Shown: positions 51,550 through 60,404 of the stretch, piece after piece | Numbering within the stretch: position 1 is the first letter of the stretch | Layout: every line of letters begins with the position of its first letter | Origin: Maribacter sp044594925 | Lineage (GTDB): Bacteria; Bacteroidota; Bacteroidia; Flavobacteriales; Flavobacteriaceae | Direction: 5' to 3' | Assembly: GCF_044594925.1 (NCBI RefSeq) | Contig: NZ_CP138991.1 | Coordinates: forward strand, 1,240,001 to 1,304,000 | DNA: 64,000 bases | Position numbers and translations under genes: made by a program | Notes under the pieces: model-generated | Database searches by the model: none | What the model was told of the DNA's origin: nothing | What the model saw: only the letters and a program-made list of their open reading frames with translations

Positions 51550-53961
51550 ATGGACGTATCTTCCAAAACTAGCAATGATATCTCGTTTGACGACTTCAAA
51601 GAGCAAATCATAAGCGATTATAAAGTTGCTTTTCTCAGCAGGTCCTGTAGTTTACTAGGAAGAAAAGAAGTTTTAACTGGTAAAGCCAAGTTCGGAATCT
51701 TTGGCGATGGTAAGGAACTGCCTCAGCTAGCCATGGCAAAATCGTTTAGAAACGGTGACTTCAGAAGTGGTTATTATAGAGATCAAACCTTTATGATGGC
51801 CTTGGGTCACCTTAAACCAAAAGACTTTTTCCATGGGCTGTATGCCACTACGGATATGGAAAAGGAACCTATGAGTGCTGGCAGACAAATGGGCGGTCAT
51901 TTTTTGACCTACAGTTTAAACGAGGACGGAAGTTGGAAGGATTTAACCAAACAAAAGAACAGTAGTTCCGATATTTCATGTACTGCGGGACAAATGCCAA
52001 GGTTATTGGGATTGGCGCAGGCCTCCAAGATTTATAGAAATGTATCAGGAATAGATACTTCTAAATTTTCGGTAGAGGGTAATGAAGTAGCTTGGGGCAC
52101 TATAGGAAACGCAAGCACCAGCGAAGGTATGTTCTGGGAAACCATCAACGCGGCCGGAGTACTGCAAGTACCCATGGTCGTTAGCGTTTGGGATGATGAA
52201 TATGGCATATCCGTACCAGCAAAGCACCATACTACCAAAGAAGACATTTCTAAAATATTATCAGGATTTCAAAGAGATGAAAATCATAAAGGTTTTGAGA
52301 TTTTAAAAGTTAAAGGTTGGGATTATACGGCATTAATGCATGCTTATGAAAATGCATCGGATATCGCAAGACAAGAACATGTGCCTGTATTGATCCATGT
52401 AACAGAACTTACACAACCGCAAGGGCATTCCACCTCCGGTTCTCATGAGCGTTACAAAGACGACAAGCGATTGGCATGGGAACGTGACAATGATTGTAAT
52501 AAAAGATTTAAAGAGTGGATTATTGAATCTGGCATTGCTACTCTTGAGGAGTTAGAAAGTCTTGAAAAACAAATAAAAAGGAGTGTCAGAGAAGCTAAGA
52601 AAGAAGCCTGGTCAGAGTTTTTAGAAGAGAACCAAACCGCTAAAAAAAGTTTAGTTCATCTGTTGAATAAGGCAGCGTCCAAAAGTCCAAACAAGAATTT
52701 TATTGTTAGATTAAAGAACGATCTGATAGCAATTGAAGAACCCATAAAAAAAGATATCGCTAGTACCGCAAGAAAATCATTGCGGTATTTAATTGGTGAA
52801 ACATCCGCTGAAAGACAAGCATTACTAAAATGGACTTCAGGTTTTCTGGAAGAAGAACAAACAAAGTTCAGTTCACATTTATATAGCGAAAATGAAAATA
52901 ATGCGACCAAGATAGCCAGTATTAAACCAAGCTACACAGAAGCTTCGGAACAAGTAGATGGCAGAGTAATACTCAGGGATAATTTTGACAAACTGTTTGA
53001 AAAAAATCCCAATGCCTTGATTTTTGGGGAAGATACTGGGGCTATAGGTGATGTAAATCAAGGACTTGAAGGTCTTCAAGAGAAGTACGGTGCGCTTAGA
53101 ATTGCAGACACCGGTATTCGTGAAACTACCATAATAGGTCAAGGTATAGGAATGGCACTAAGAGGCCTCCGCCCTATTGCAGAAATACAATATTTGGATT
53201 ATATATTTTATGCCCTTTCTACATTGACCGACGATTTAGCAAGTCTTCTGTATCGCACGAAAGGAAAGCAGAAAGCACCACTAATCGTAAGAACCAGAGG
53301 GCATCGCTTAGAAGGTATTTGGCACTCGGGTTCAGAAATGGGCGGTCTAATTCATTTGTTAAGGGGCATGTACATCCTAGCACCTAGAAATATGACCCAG
53401 GCTGCCGGTTTTTACAATACATTAATGAAGAGCGATGAACCTGCGCTGGTTATAGAAAGTTTAAATGGTTATCGCTTAAAAGAACCTAAACCGAATAACT
53501 TAGGAGAGTTTTGCACGCCGATAGGGGTCGTAGAGACAATAAAACAAGGGGCTGACATAACATTGGTATCATACGGGTCAACTTTGAGAATCGTAGAACA
53601 AGCTGCTTTTGAACTTCAGGAAGTTGGTATTGATGCTGAAATCATTGATGCACAAACTTTGTTACCTTTTGATATTAGGGAAGATGTCGTAAAAAGTGTA
53701 GAAAAAACAAATAGATTATTAGTAATAGACGAAGATGTGCCTGGCGGATGCTCCGCTTATATTTTAAATGAAATCGTCGAAAAACAAGGTGCATACCGTT
53801 TCTTGGATAGTGCTCCCCAAACACTAACTGCCAGGGCGCACAGACCTGCCTATGGTACGGATGGGGACTATTTTTCAAAACCGAATTCAGAGGATATTTT
53901 CGAAAAAGTATATGCCATTATGCATGAAGCGAACCCTAACGATTATCCCAAACTACGATAA
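51550..53961 (+). CDS. Fused E1 alpha/beta alpha-ketoacid dehydrogenase (branched-chain type)
   Basis: The 803-residue protein joins E1 alpha (about residues 1-400) and E1 beta (about 470-800) of a thiamine-diphosphate 2-oxoacid dehydrogenase. The alpha half has FRSGYYRDQTFMMALG and a TPP motif region GNASTSEGMFWETINAAGV...WDDEYGIS; the beta half has FGEDTGAIGDVNQG, GIGMALRGLRPIAEIQYLD, VRTRGHR and VIDEDVPGGCSAYIL. The standard GDG and ENN motifs are GNA (N187) and WDD (D215, D216) here. It decarboxylates branched-chain 2-oxoacids in the first step of acyl-CoA formation. E2/E3 genes are not in the window. Confidence 0.92.
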   Translation: MDVSSKTSNDISFDDFKEQIISDYKVAFLSRSCSLLGRKEVLTGKAKFGIFGDGKELPQLAMAKSFRNGDFRSGYYRDQTFMMALGHLKPKDFFHGLYATTDMEKEPMSAGRQMGGHFLTYSLNEDGSWKDLTKQKNSSSDISCTAGQMPRLLGLAQASKIYRNVSGIDTSKFSVEGNEVAWGTIGNASTSEGMFWETINAAGVLQVPMVVSVWDDEYGISVPAKHHTTKEDISKILSGFQRDENHKGFEILKVKGWDYTALMHAYENASDIARQEHVPVLIHVTELTQPQGHSTSGSHERYKDDKRLAWERDNDCNKRFKEWIIESGIATLEELESLEKQIKRSVREAKKEAWSEFLEENQTAKKSLVHLLNKAASKSPNKNFIVRLKNDLIAIEEPIKKDIASTARKSLRYLIGETSAERQALLKWTSGFLEEEQTKFSSHLYSENENNATKIASIKPSYTEASEQVDGRVILRDNFDKLFEKNPNALIFGEDTGAIGDVNQGLEGLQEKYGALRIADTGIRETTIIGQGIGMALRGLRPIAEIQYLDYIFYALSTLTDDLASLLYRTKGKQKAPLIVRTRGHRLEGIWHSGSEMGGLIHLLRGMYILAPRNMTQAAGFYNTLMKSDEPALVIESLNGYRLKEPKPNNLGEFCTPIGVVETIKQGADITLVSYGSTLRIVEQAAFELQEVGIDAEIIDAQTLLPFDIREDVVKSVEKTNRLLVIDEDVPGGCSAYILNEIVEKQGAYRFLDSAPQTLTARAHRPAYGTDGDYFSKPNSEDIFEKVYAIMHEANPNDYPKLR

Positions 53962-53971
53962 TATCGGATAA

Positions 53972-53998
53972 AAAAATCCCGCTAAATGCGGGATTTTT
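53972..53998. terminator. Bidirectional intrinsic terminator
   Basis: AAAAATCCCGC (53972-53982) and GCGGGATTTTT (53988-53998) form an 11-bp perfect hairpin with a 5-nt loop and flanking A- and T-runs. It ends the E1 gene and the convergent M16 gene. Confidence 0.92.
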
Positions 53999-54014
53999 AA
54001 TTCAAAAACTATAC

Positions 54015-56795
54015 TTAGTTCTTAATACCCGAATCGCTTTCTTTCATTGCGGGCATCTTAGGCTTGCCATCTGCATCAATTTCTATAATGGCATCAAAAC
54101 CAAGTTCATCCAACTTATCCGCTATTTTTGCTCTATCACCGACCATAAACCAATTAACGGCATCTGGTTTTACCACGCTTTTACTCACATCTCGTACTTC
54201 CTTCAGGGATAGGTTACGCACATTACTATCATAATTCTGATAATAATCATCCGGTAAATCATATTTAACAAGATCTACAACAGAACTATTTACGGAACTA
54301 TTGGTCTCCCATTGTCCTGGCAAACGCAATACTTGATTTGTTTTTACTTTGTCCAATTCTTCCTGAGTAACCGGTCTGGTTGAAATAAACTCCGAAATCT
54401 CTTTTCTTAATTCGGTCACGGATTCAGCAGATTTATCCGTTTGTACAGGAGCATACACAATAAAAGGGCGTTCTTCCTTAGCGCCTATTACAAAACCGCC
54501 AGCACCATAGGCCCAATGTTTATCTTCCCTCAGGTTCATGTTGATCCTAGAGGTAAAGTCGCCGCCTAAAATACTGACCATTTGTTCCAGGGCAATCTGA
54601 GGAATAGCTCCATATTTACTCGTTAAGTGTCCTGCAAGGATAACAGATTGCTCTGATTCTGGCCTATCCATTAGGTAGAGTGTATTCTTCGAATTTACCT
54701 TAGGTTCAGAAAAGGCAATAGCTGGAATAGCTGCTTTCTTCCATTTTCCAAATGCTTTTTCTAATTTATTTTTAAGTGATGTCATTTCAACATCACCTGT
54801 TACAACTAGCGTAGCGTTATTAGGTCTGATCCAAGTTTTATAGAACTCCTCAATATTGTCTCTCGTCAAATTAGCAACAGTTTCTTCATATCCCGTACCA
54901 GTGTAAGGATTACTGTAAGGATGACCCTCTCCGTACAAATATTTGTTCATAACACGCAATGCCATGGAAATCGGCTGAGATTTCTCTTGTTTTATGGCAT
55001 TAATTTGTTCACTTTTCAATCGGTCGAATTCGCTTTGCGGGAAAGCAGGATTCAAAACAACATCAGCGAACAAATCAATACTGGCATCCATACTAGGTTT
55101 TAAGGTATTCAAATAAACATTGGAATTATCCTGACTTGAAAATGTAGAAAGACTGGCACCCAACAATTGCAATTGCTCGTTTATCTGAAGTGAATTCATA
55201 TCCTTAGTTCCTTCGTCCAGGAGATTCATTGCCAAATCCGCAGTTCCTGGGCTAGATAGAAAATCCGTTTTATACCCTGCATTGAACATTAAATTCATTA
55301 CCACAGTGGGAACGCCAGCCCGTTTAGCCAAGACCACATTTAGTCCATTGGATAATTTGGTGCGTTCTAAAGTAGGAAACTTAGATGTTTTGGTAGGTCC
55401 AAGTTCTGGAAGCTTAGAGCGATCGACAGCACTCTTCTCCACAGCATACTCTGGGAAAGGATTACAGACCAAAACATGTTTTCCTTGAGATAACCATTTC
55501 TGGGCTGTCTTCCTTAAATCGGCAATAGTAGCGTCCTCAACATATTTCAGTTGTGTTTTATAATAAGATGCATCTCCGTGATAGGTTTCGTTAGAAGCTA
55601 AAATATCAGAAACACCACCAAAACCTCCAATTCTTTCCAAACCTTTAATAAAACCGGAAAAATAAGCCGCTTTAACTCGCTTTAGCTCTTTTTCAGAGGG
55701 ACCTTCGTTTATTAACCTTGTCAATTCTTGCATCATAATTTCTTGAACCTTTTCCTCATCCTCACCCGGCTTTACATTGGCCCAGGTAATAAAACGACTC
55801 GCGATTTCACTGGAAGCCTGAAAAGAAACGACAGAACTGGCCAACTGGTCTTCATAAACCAGTCTTTTATACAATCTAGAATTTTTACCTGTTGTTAGGA
55901 TAGACGATATCAAATCGAAATGTAAATCCTCCCTTGATCCAAATTCAGGAGAATTCCATGCAAAAAGAATACGTGTCTCAGGCACTCTATCCTGATAAAC
56001 TTGATAAGTATCGTTGGTCTTGGTAGGAATATTGATTTCTTGTCTTTCAATTGTTGGACCCGATGGTATGTCCCCAAAATATTTCAATACTTTTTGATAT
56101 ACTTCTTGCGGGTCAATATCCCCTGCTACGGCAACAACGGCATTTGCAGCACCGTAATACGATTTAAACCATTCTTGTACATCTTCTAAGGAAGCTGCAT
56201 TCAAATCCTCCATTTCACCAATAACGGTCCAAGAGTAGGGATGCCCTTTAGGATACATGGCTTTTGTTAAGTAATCCCATTGTTTTCCGTAAGGTTGATT
56301 TTCGCCTTGCCGCTTTTCATTTTGTACAACACCACGCTGTTCATCTAACTTAGCTTGGTCAATAGCTCCCAATAAATGTCCCATTCTATCCGATTCTAGG
56401 AACAATACCTGATCCAACGCGGACACGGGTACGTTCTGGAAATAGTTGGTTCTATCAGAATTTGTAGTACCGTTCAGGTCGGTTCCACCAATTCGTTCTA
56501 GTGCTTGAAAATAGTCATCGTTGAAATTTTCACTTCCATTGAACATTAAGTGTTCAAAAAGATGTGCAAAACCACTTTTTCCGGGTTTTTCGTTTTTAGA
56601 GCCAACATGGTACCAAACATTTACGGCGGCAATTGGTGCCTTATGGTCTTCATGTACTAATAAAGTAAGGCCATTCGGTAATACAAAGCGTTCATACTTG
56701 ATGTCTATTTGATTTGCCTTAAACTCAAAATCCTGTGCATAGAACTGCGTAGTACCCCATGTTGCAACTAATAAAAGGAGAAGTAATTTTTTCAT
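54015..56795 (-). CDS. M16-family (pitrilysin/insulinase) zinc peptidase
   Basis: The 926-residue protein starts at ATG 56795, giving a signal peptide ending in FYAQ (residue 21); a longer reading to 56882 is unlikely. The N-terminal half has the inverted zinc motif HLFEH (H78, E81, H82) and distal Glu E160 in QNEKRQ. The C-terminal half keeps the fold but lacks HxxEH (DLAMNLLDEGT), as normal for an M16 pair in one chain. It probably degrades peptides in the periplasm. It ends at the shared terminator with the E1 gene. Confidence 0.93.
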   Translation of the reverse strand: MKKLLLLLLVATWGTTQFYAQDFEFKANQIDIKYERFVLPNGLTLLVHEDHKAPIAAVNVWYHVGSKNEKPGKSGFAHLFEHLMFNGSENFNDDYFQALERIGGTDLNGTTNSDRTNYFQNVPVSALDQVLFLESDRMGHLLGAIDQAKLDEQRGVVQNEKRQGENQPYGKQWDYLTKAMYPKGHPYSWTVIGEMEDLNAASLEDVQEWFKSYYGAANAVVAVAGDIDPQEVYQKVLKYFGDIPSGPTIERQEINIPTKTNDTYQVYQDRVPETRILFAWNSPEFGSREDLHFDLISSILTTGKNSRLYKRLVYEDQLASSVVSFQASSEIASRFITWANVKPGEDEEKVQEIMMQELTRLINEGPSEKELKRVKAAYFSGFIKGLERIGGFGGVSDILASNETYHGDASYYKTQLKYVEDATIADLRKTAQKWLSQGKHVLVCNPFPEYAVEKSAVDRSKLPELGPTKTSKFPTLERTKLSNGLNVVLAKRAGVPTVVMNLMFNAGYKTDFLSSPGTADLAMNLLDEGTKDMNSLQINEQLQLLGASLSTFSSQDNSNVYLNTLKPSMDASIDLFADVVLNPAFPQSEFDRLKSEQINAIKQEKSQPISMALRVMNKYLYGEGHPYSNPYTGTGYEETVANLTRDNIEEFYKTWIRPNNATLVVTGDVEMTSLKNKLEKAFGKWKKAAIPAIAFSEPKVNSKNTLYLMDRPESEQSVILAGHLTSKYGAIPQIALEQMVSILGGDFTSRINMNLREDKHWAYGAGGFVIGAKEERPFIVYAPVQTDKSAESVTELRKEISEFISTRPVTQEELDKVKTNQVLRLPGQWETNSSVNSSVVDLVKYDLPDDYYQNYDSNVRNLSLKEVRDVSKSVVKPDAVNWFMVGDRAKIADKLDELGFDAIIEIDADGKPKMPAMKESDSGIKN

Positions 56796-57130
56796 GTTGT
56801 TCTTATTTTTTGATTCATCGTAAATATATGATTTCGTTGGTTTTAGAACAATTATAATTGCTTCTTTATAGCAATAAAACAAAGTTTATCTGTTTAGAAA
56901 AACCTTAATTTAGATTTTGTCCTTTAACCCACGTATTTGTAATTGAGCTAATCATCAGAAAAGCAAACCAGATTATGAAAATTTACCGTGAACAGAGGAA
57001 AGTATAAACACTTTTCAGAAAATAATTGAGTATTAATTCAATTACATGGAAAGATACTTTGGGAAATTCCTATAGGTTTTAAATAATCAAAAAACCATGT
57101 TAAAGTAAGTTTTATAGGTTAAAGATATAA
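56796..57130. other. Gap without a recognisable gene
   Basis: AT-rich stretch with no supportable gene, RNA, TAnnTTTG box with full promoter, repeat or terminator seen. It lies between the M16 start and an aminotransferase relic, and may contain further decayed parts of that gene. Confidence 0.6.
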
Positions 57131-57410
57131 AGCCTTATCCCGAAACTAAAGCAACTACAAAAACATTTTAACCAAATTGCTGATGTGCGTGGTGAAGATT
57201 TTTTTAGGAGTAGAAATTACTAAACCTAATGGGGAACCTCACACAGCATTAGCAGCAGACATAAAGAACAAGCTACGTGAGAAAAATATGCTAATTAGCA
57301 CAGATGGTACCTACGAAAGTGTGTTGAAAATAAAACCTCTTTTATATTTCAATATTGAAAATGCCAATAAACTTGTAGATGAGCTCCTCATTATTTTGAA
57401 GGAGCCTTAA
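57131..57410 (+). pseudogene. C-terminal relic of a class III aminotransferase
   Basis: The segment encodes a stump of a class III PLP aminotransferase. In one frame, opening after a TAA (57128-57130), it reads SLIPKLKQLQKHFNQIADVR, like the family's LxxLxxxHxxIGDVRG. After a shift near the T-run 57199-57205 it continues in another frame as FLGVEITKPNGEP, then REKNMLISTDGTYESVLKIK and LLYFNIENANKLVDELL, like the terminal LKIKPPLxF block. The stretch from GAA (57194-57196) to GGA (57207) holds 10 bases where 12 are expected, so two bases appear lost. Nothing upstream is recognisable: the PLP lysine and most of the enzyme are gone. The nearest relatives are AGXT2/ETNPPL-type enzymes. A 77-residue ORF at 57177 is only part of this relic. 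Confidence 0.75.
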
Positions 57411-57445
57411 AAAGCGATACTTTTAGAAAGATTAATTTAAATATC

Positions 57446-57823
57446 ATGAAAAATTCCCTCTTAAAAGATATTGGATTAGCTTTTTTCAGAATAACAATTT
57501 CTGCTATGATGCTTTTTCACGGTCTTCCTAAATTCCAAAAACTAATTGCCGGTAATTTTGAGTTTGGTAACCCACTCGGTATTGGTGCGGCTCCTTCCCT
57601 ATTTTTGGCGGTCATAGGAGAATTTGTTTGTCCAATACTTATCATTATAGGCTTTAAGACGAGATGGGCAGCTATACCAGCAGCAATTACGATGTTCGTA
57701 GCCACTGTTATCGTGCATGGGGAAGACCCATTTGGCACGAAGGAAAAGGCCCTTTTCTATCTTGTGGCGTTCATTACCATCGCATTATTAGGCCCTGGGA
57801 AATTTAGTATTGATAAAAAATAG
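57446..57823 (+). CDS. DoxX-family membrane protein
   Basis: The 125-residue protein has four predicted helices and DoxX features: LAFFRITISAMMLFHGLPKF in helix 1, LGIGAAPSLFLAVIGEFVCPILIIIGFKTR across helix 2, and VIVHGEDPF before helix 4. DoxX-like proteins are inner-membrane proteins with proposed redox or quinol links; the role is unknown. It lies 35 bp after the aminotransferase relic and 1 bp before the convergent holA stop. Confidence 0.88.
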   Translation: MKNSLLKDIGLAFFRITISAMMLFHGLPKFQKLIAGNFEFGNPLGIGAAPSLFLAVIGEFVCPILIIIGFKTRWAAIPAAITMFVATVIVHGEDPFGTKEKALFYLVAFITIALLGPGKFSIDKK

Positions 57824-57824
57824 C

Positions 57825-58826
57825 TTATAAGATTTTTACTAGCAGTTCCTTTAATAAATCCGCTTGATTGACATTAGTAGCACCAACACCTTTACCTTTT
57901 AAGTCCAATTCTCTTAAATAAGATATGATTTGGCTTACCTTTTTCATTGGATAATTTCTGGCTGCAGTTTGAAATTCACCCACAAAGTAAGGGTTAATTC
58001 GTAAAGCACTGGCCACACTCTTTGGAGAATGGTCTGTTAAGCCATGATATTGAAGTAGTTGCGAAAAAAAAGAGTTAAGTAAGGTTACCGTTAAAACAAA
58101 TGGATTATTCTTGGGGTTCTGAGCAAAATAGGTGATGATTTTGGTAGCTTTGACCACATTACGTTCTCCGATAGCTTTTTTCAATTCAAAATTATTATAG
58201 TCCTTACTTATTCCAATATGCTCTTCAATATCTTGGGGTGTTATTTCACTTTTTTCAGGAAGTACCAATTTTAGTTTAGACAGCTCGTTATTAATCCGGC
58301 TTAAATCAGTACCTAAAAATTCCACCAATAAAATAGCCGCTTTGTGAGATATGGAGTAACCGCTAGAAAGAAGTGTTTTCCTCAACCATTCCGTAACTTG
58401 GTTCTCATAGAGTTTTTTGCTTTCAAAGACTACGCCACCTTTCTTAATAGCTTTATATAAGGCCTTGCGCTTATCTAATTTTTTATACTTATAACAGATA
58501 ACAAGTACAGTGGTTTCCTGAGGATTTTCAACATAGCTGGTTAACCTCTCGATGCTTCTGGATAAATGCTGGGCCTCTTTTATAATAACCACTTGACGGT
58601 CTGCCATCATTGGATAACGTTTTGCATTGCCAACAATATCTTCTATGGAAACATCTTTACCATACAACACCATTTGATTAAAACCTTTCTCCTCTTCAGT
58701 GAGTATTTTATTTCCAATATAGTCAGATATCTTATCAATAAAATAAGCTTCCTCCCCAAAAAGAAAATAGATAGGTTTTATAATCCCTTTTCGAATATCA
58801 TTAACAATCTGTAGTGCTTCATCCAT
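57825..58826 (-). CDS. holA: DNA polymerase III delta subunit HolA
   Basis: The 333-residue protein has the HolA pattern: IYFLFGEEAYFIDKISDYIG at the N-terminus, ADRQVVIIKEAQHLS in the AAA+-like core, ELSKLKLVLPEKSEITPQDIEEHIGISKDYNNFELKKAI, and the C-terminal collar AARNYPMKKVSQIISYLRELDLKGKGVG. Delta opens the beta sliding clamp within the clamp-loader. It is divergent from the HsdR-N-like gene; only 26 bp separate the two start codons. Confidence 0.93.
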   Translation of the reverse strand: MDEALQIVNDIRKGIIKPIYFLFGEEAYFIDKISDYIGNKILTEEEKGFNQMVLYGKDVSIEDIVGNAKRYPMMADRQVVIIKEAQHLSRSIERLTSYVENPQETTVLVICYKYKKLDKRKALYKAIKKGGVVFESKKLYENQVTEWLRKTLLSSGYSISHKAAILLVEFLGTDLSRINNELSKLKLVLPEKSEITPQDIEEHIGISKDYNNFELKKAIGERNVVKATKIITYFAQNPKNNPFVLTVTLLNSFFSQLLQYHGLTDHSPKSVASALRINPYFVGEFQTAARNYPMKKVSQIISYLRELDLKGKGVGATNVNQADLLKELLVKIL

Positions 58827-58852
58827 TCGGAAAAAATCATCAATTTTGCAAT

Positions 58853-59299
58853 ATGCAACCGCTTAACTTTCCCAGTTACAACTTTAGGGTCAAAAATAGT
58901 CAAAATAAAGCCCTCATTTTTGATCTAATAAGGAAAAAGTTTGTGGTACTTACTCCAGAGGAATGGGTACGCCAACATGTAATTAACTATCTCTTAAACG
59001 ATAAGAGATATCCACAAAGCCACGTTAATGTTGAAAAGCAAATTGTACTTAATGGCTTAAAAAAAAGATACGACATTGTTGTATTCAATGCTGATGGTAC
59101 TATTCATCTTTTAGTAGAATGTAAAGCACCAAAAATAAAAATAACACAAAAAACCTTTGATCAAATTGCGCAGTACAATATAGATTTAGATGCTACCTAC
59201 TTAATGGTTACGAACGGTGTATCTCATTTCTATTGTCAAATGAGTAAAACTGATGAAAAATATGAATTTTTAAAGCAGATTCCTGAATTTAGCCGTTAA
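58853..59299 (+). CDS. Stand-alone HsdR N-terminal nuclease-like domain protein
   Basis: The 148-residue protein starts at ATG 58853; an upstream ATG at 58814 would run into holA. It matches the type I restriction R-subunit N-terminal (HSDR_N_2) pattern: RKKFVVLTPEEWVRQHVINYLL, EKQI (E61), KRYDIVVF (D74) and LLVECKAPK (E89, K91), i.e. a PD-(D/E)xK nuclease core. It lacks any helicase domain. The partner holA/HsdR-N pair is common in Bacteroidota to my knowledge. It may act on DNA, but activity and target are unknown. A TCAATTTTG box lies just before the ATG. Confidence 0.87.
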   Translation: MQPLNFPSYNFRVKNSQNKALIFDLIRKKFVVLTPEEWVRQHVINYLLNDKRYPQSHVNVEKQIVLNGLKKRYDIVVFNADGTIHLLVECKAPKIKITQKTFDQIAQYNIDLDATYLMVTNGVSHFYCQMSKTDEKYEFLKQIPEFSR

Positions 59300-59311
59300 T
59301 TTGTCATCATT

Positions 59312-60313
59312 TTGAAAATAGCCGTAGTCATATTAAACTGGAATGGAGAAGTGCTTTTGGAGCGTTTTCTTCCCTCAGTGGTTAAATTTTCCAGGGATGC
59401 AACCATTTATGTAGCGGACAACGCCTCCACGGACGGGTCTATTGAATTTCTGGAAAAGCGATACCCTGAAATTAAGATTATTAAAAACAGTACAAATGGT
59501 GGCTTTGCGCAAGGTTATAATGAAGCATTACAACGGGTTGATGCGGATATTTTTTGTTTGTTAAATTCAGATGTAGAAGTCACCGAAGATTGGCTGGCCC
59601 CCATACCAGAAGCTTTTAACACCTTACCAAAAGCAGCCATAATACAACCAAAAATTTTAGACCTTCTTAATAAAGAATATTTTGAATACGCTGGTGCCGC
59701 TGGTGGTTTTATTGATCAATTAGGGTATCCATTTTGCCGTGGTAGAATTTTTCAAACTTTAGAAAAAGATGAGGGTCAATACGATGACACTAAGGAGATA
59801 TTTTGGGCCACAGGAGCATGTATGTTCGTAAGGAAAGCCGTGTTTTCAGAATTAAATGGTTTTGATGCCGATTACTTTGCGCATCAAGAGGAGGTAGACT
59901 TTTGCTGGCGCGCTAAAAACCAAGGGCATAAAGTGTATTATATCGGCACCACTAAAGTATACCACTTGGGCGGCTCTACTTTAAGTAATATGAACCCGAA
60001 AAAAACGTATCTAAATTTCAGAAACTCTCTCTTTTCAATTACGAAGAACCTACCTATTCATAAGGCTTTCATTATCATTTTTATTCGGTTACTACTTGAT
60101 GGTATTGCTGCAATACGTTTTATTTTTCAATTTAGGTTTAAACACTTTTTAGCCATTCTTAGAGCGCACTTCAGTTTCTACAGACAATTTAGAGGGATGT
60201 ACAAAAAACGGGAAAAGTCTAAATTTTTATTAAAATACTACACTACAAAATCCATAGTGTGGTCTTATTTCGTACATCAGGTAAAGAATTTTAACATTTT
60301 AGTAAAAGATTAA
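59312..60313 (+). CDS. Family 2 glycosyltransferase
   Basis: The 333-residue protein starts at TTG 59312 (KIAVVILNWNGEVLLERFL). GT2 features are ADNASTDGS, NGGFAQGYN, CLLNSDVEV (DxD-like nucleotide-sugar/metal site) and the acceptor side GFDADYFAHQEEVDFCWRA with the catalytic base ED-like pair. Late FYRQFRGMYKKREK and two hydrophobic segments (residues about 250-285) suggest membrane association. It probably adds a sugar, possibly rhamnose, to an envelope glycan. It is 12 bp after the nuclease-like gene. Confidence 0.92.
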   Translation: MKIAVVILNWNGEVLLERFLPSVVKFSRDATIYVADNASTDGSIEFLEKRYPEIKIIKNSTNGGFAQGYNEALQRVDADIFCLLNSDVEVTEDWLAPIPEAFNTLPKAAIIQPKILDLLNKEYFEYAGAAGGFIDQLGYPFCRGRIFQTLEKDEGQYDDTKEIFWATGACMFVRKAVFSELNGFDADYFAHQEEVDFCWRAKNQGHKVYYIGTTKVYHLGGSTLSNMNPKKTYLNFRNSLFSITKNLPIHKAFIIIFIRLLLDGIAAIRFIFQFRFKHFLAILRAHFSFYRQFRGMYKKREKSKFLLKYYTTKSIVWSYFVHQVKNFNILVKD

Positions 60314-60346
60314 CTAAGAAGTAGGTTTAGCGGATTACAAAATATA

Positions 60347-60354
60347 TAATTTTG
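60347..60354 (+). promoter_or_regulatory. Putative -7 box of the OmpA-like gene
   Basis: TAATTTTG matches TAnnTTTG, 50 bp before ATG 60405. A TTTAG near 60326-60330 is a weak -33 candidate at a short spacer. Confidence 0.5.
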
Positions 60355-60404
60355 AAATTGTTAAAATTTAAGTAAATAACAAACATTAATATAGTTAAAC
60401 AATT

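Noticed and set aside
56796..56882. 29-residue extension of the M16 peptidase
   Set aside because: The signal peptide MKKLLLLLLV starts at 56795; residues before it are not a normal N-terminus.
57177..57410. 77-residue ORF as an intact small gene
   Set aside because: Its motifs are those of an aminotransferase C-terminus and similarity continues upstream in another frame, so it is part of a relic.
58566..58814. 82-residue plus-strand open frame within holA
   Set aside because: Antisense shadow of holA; low-complexity hydrophobic translation with no support.
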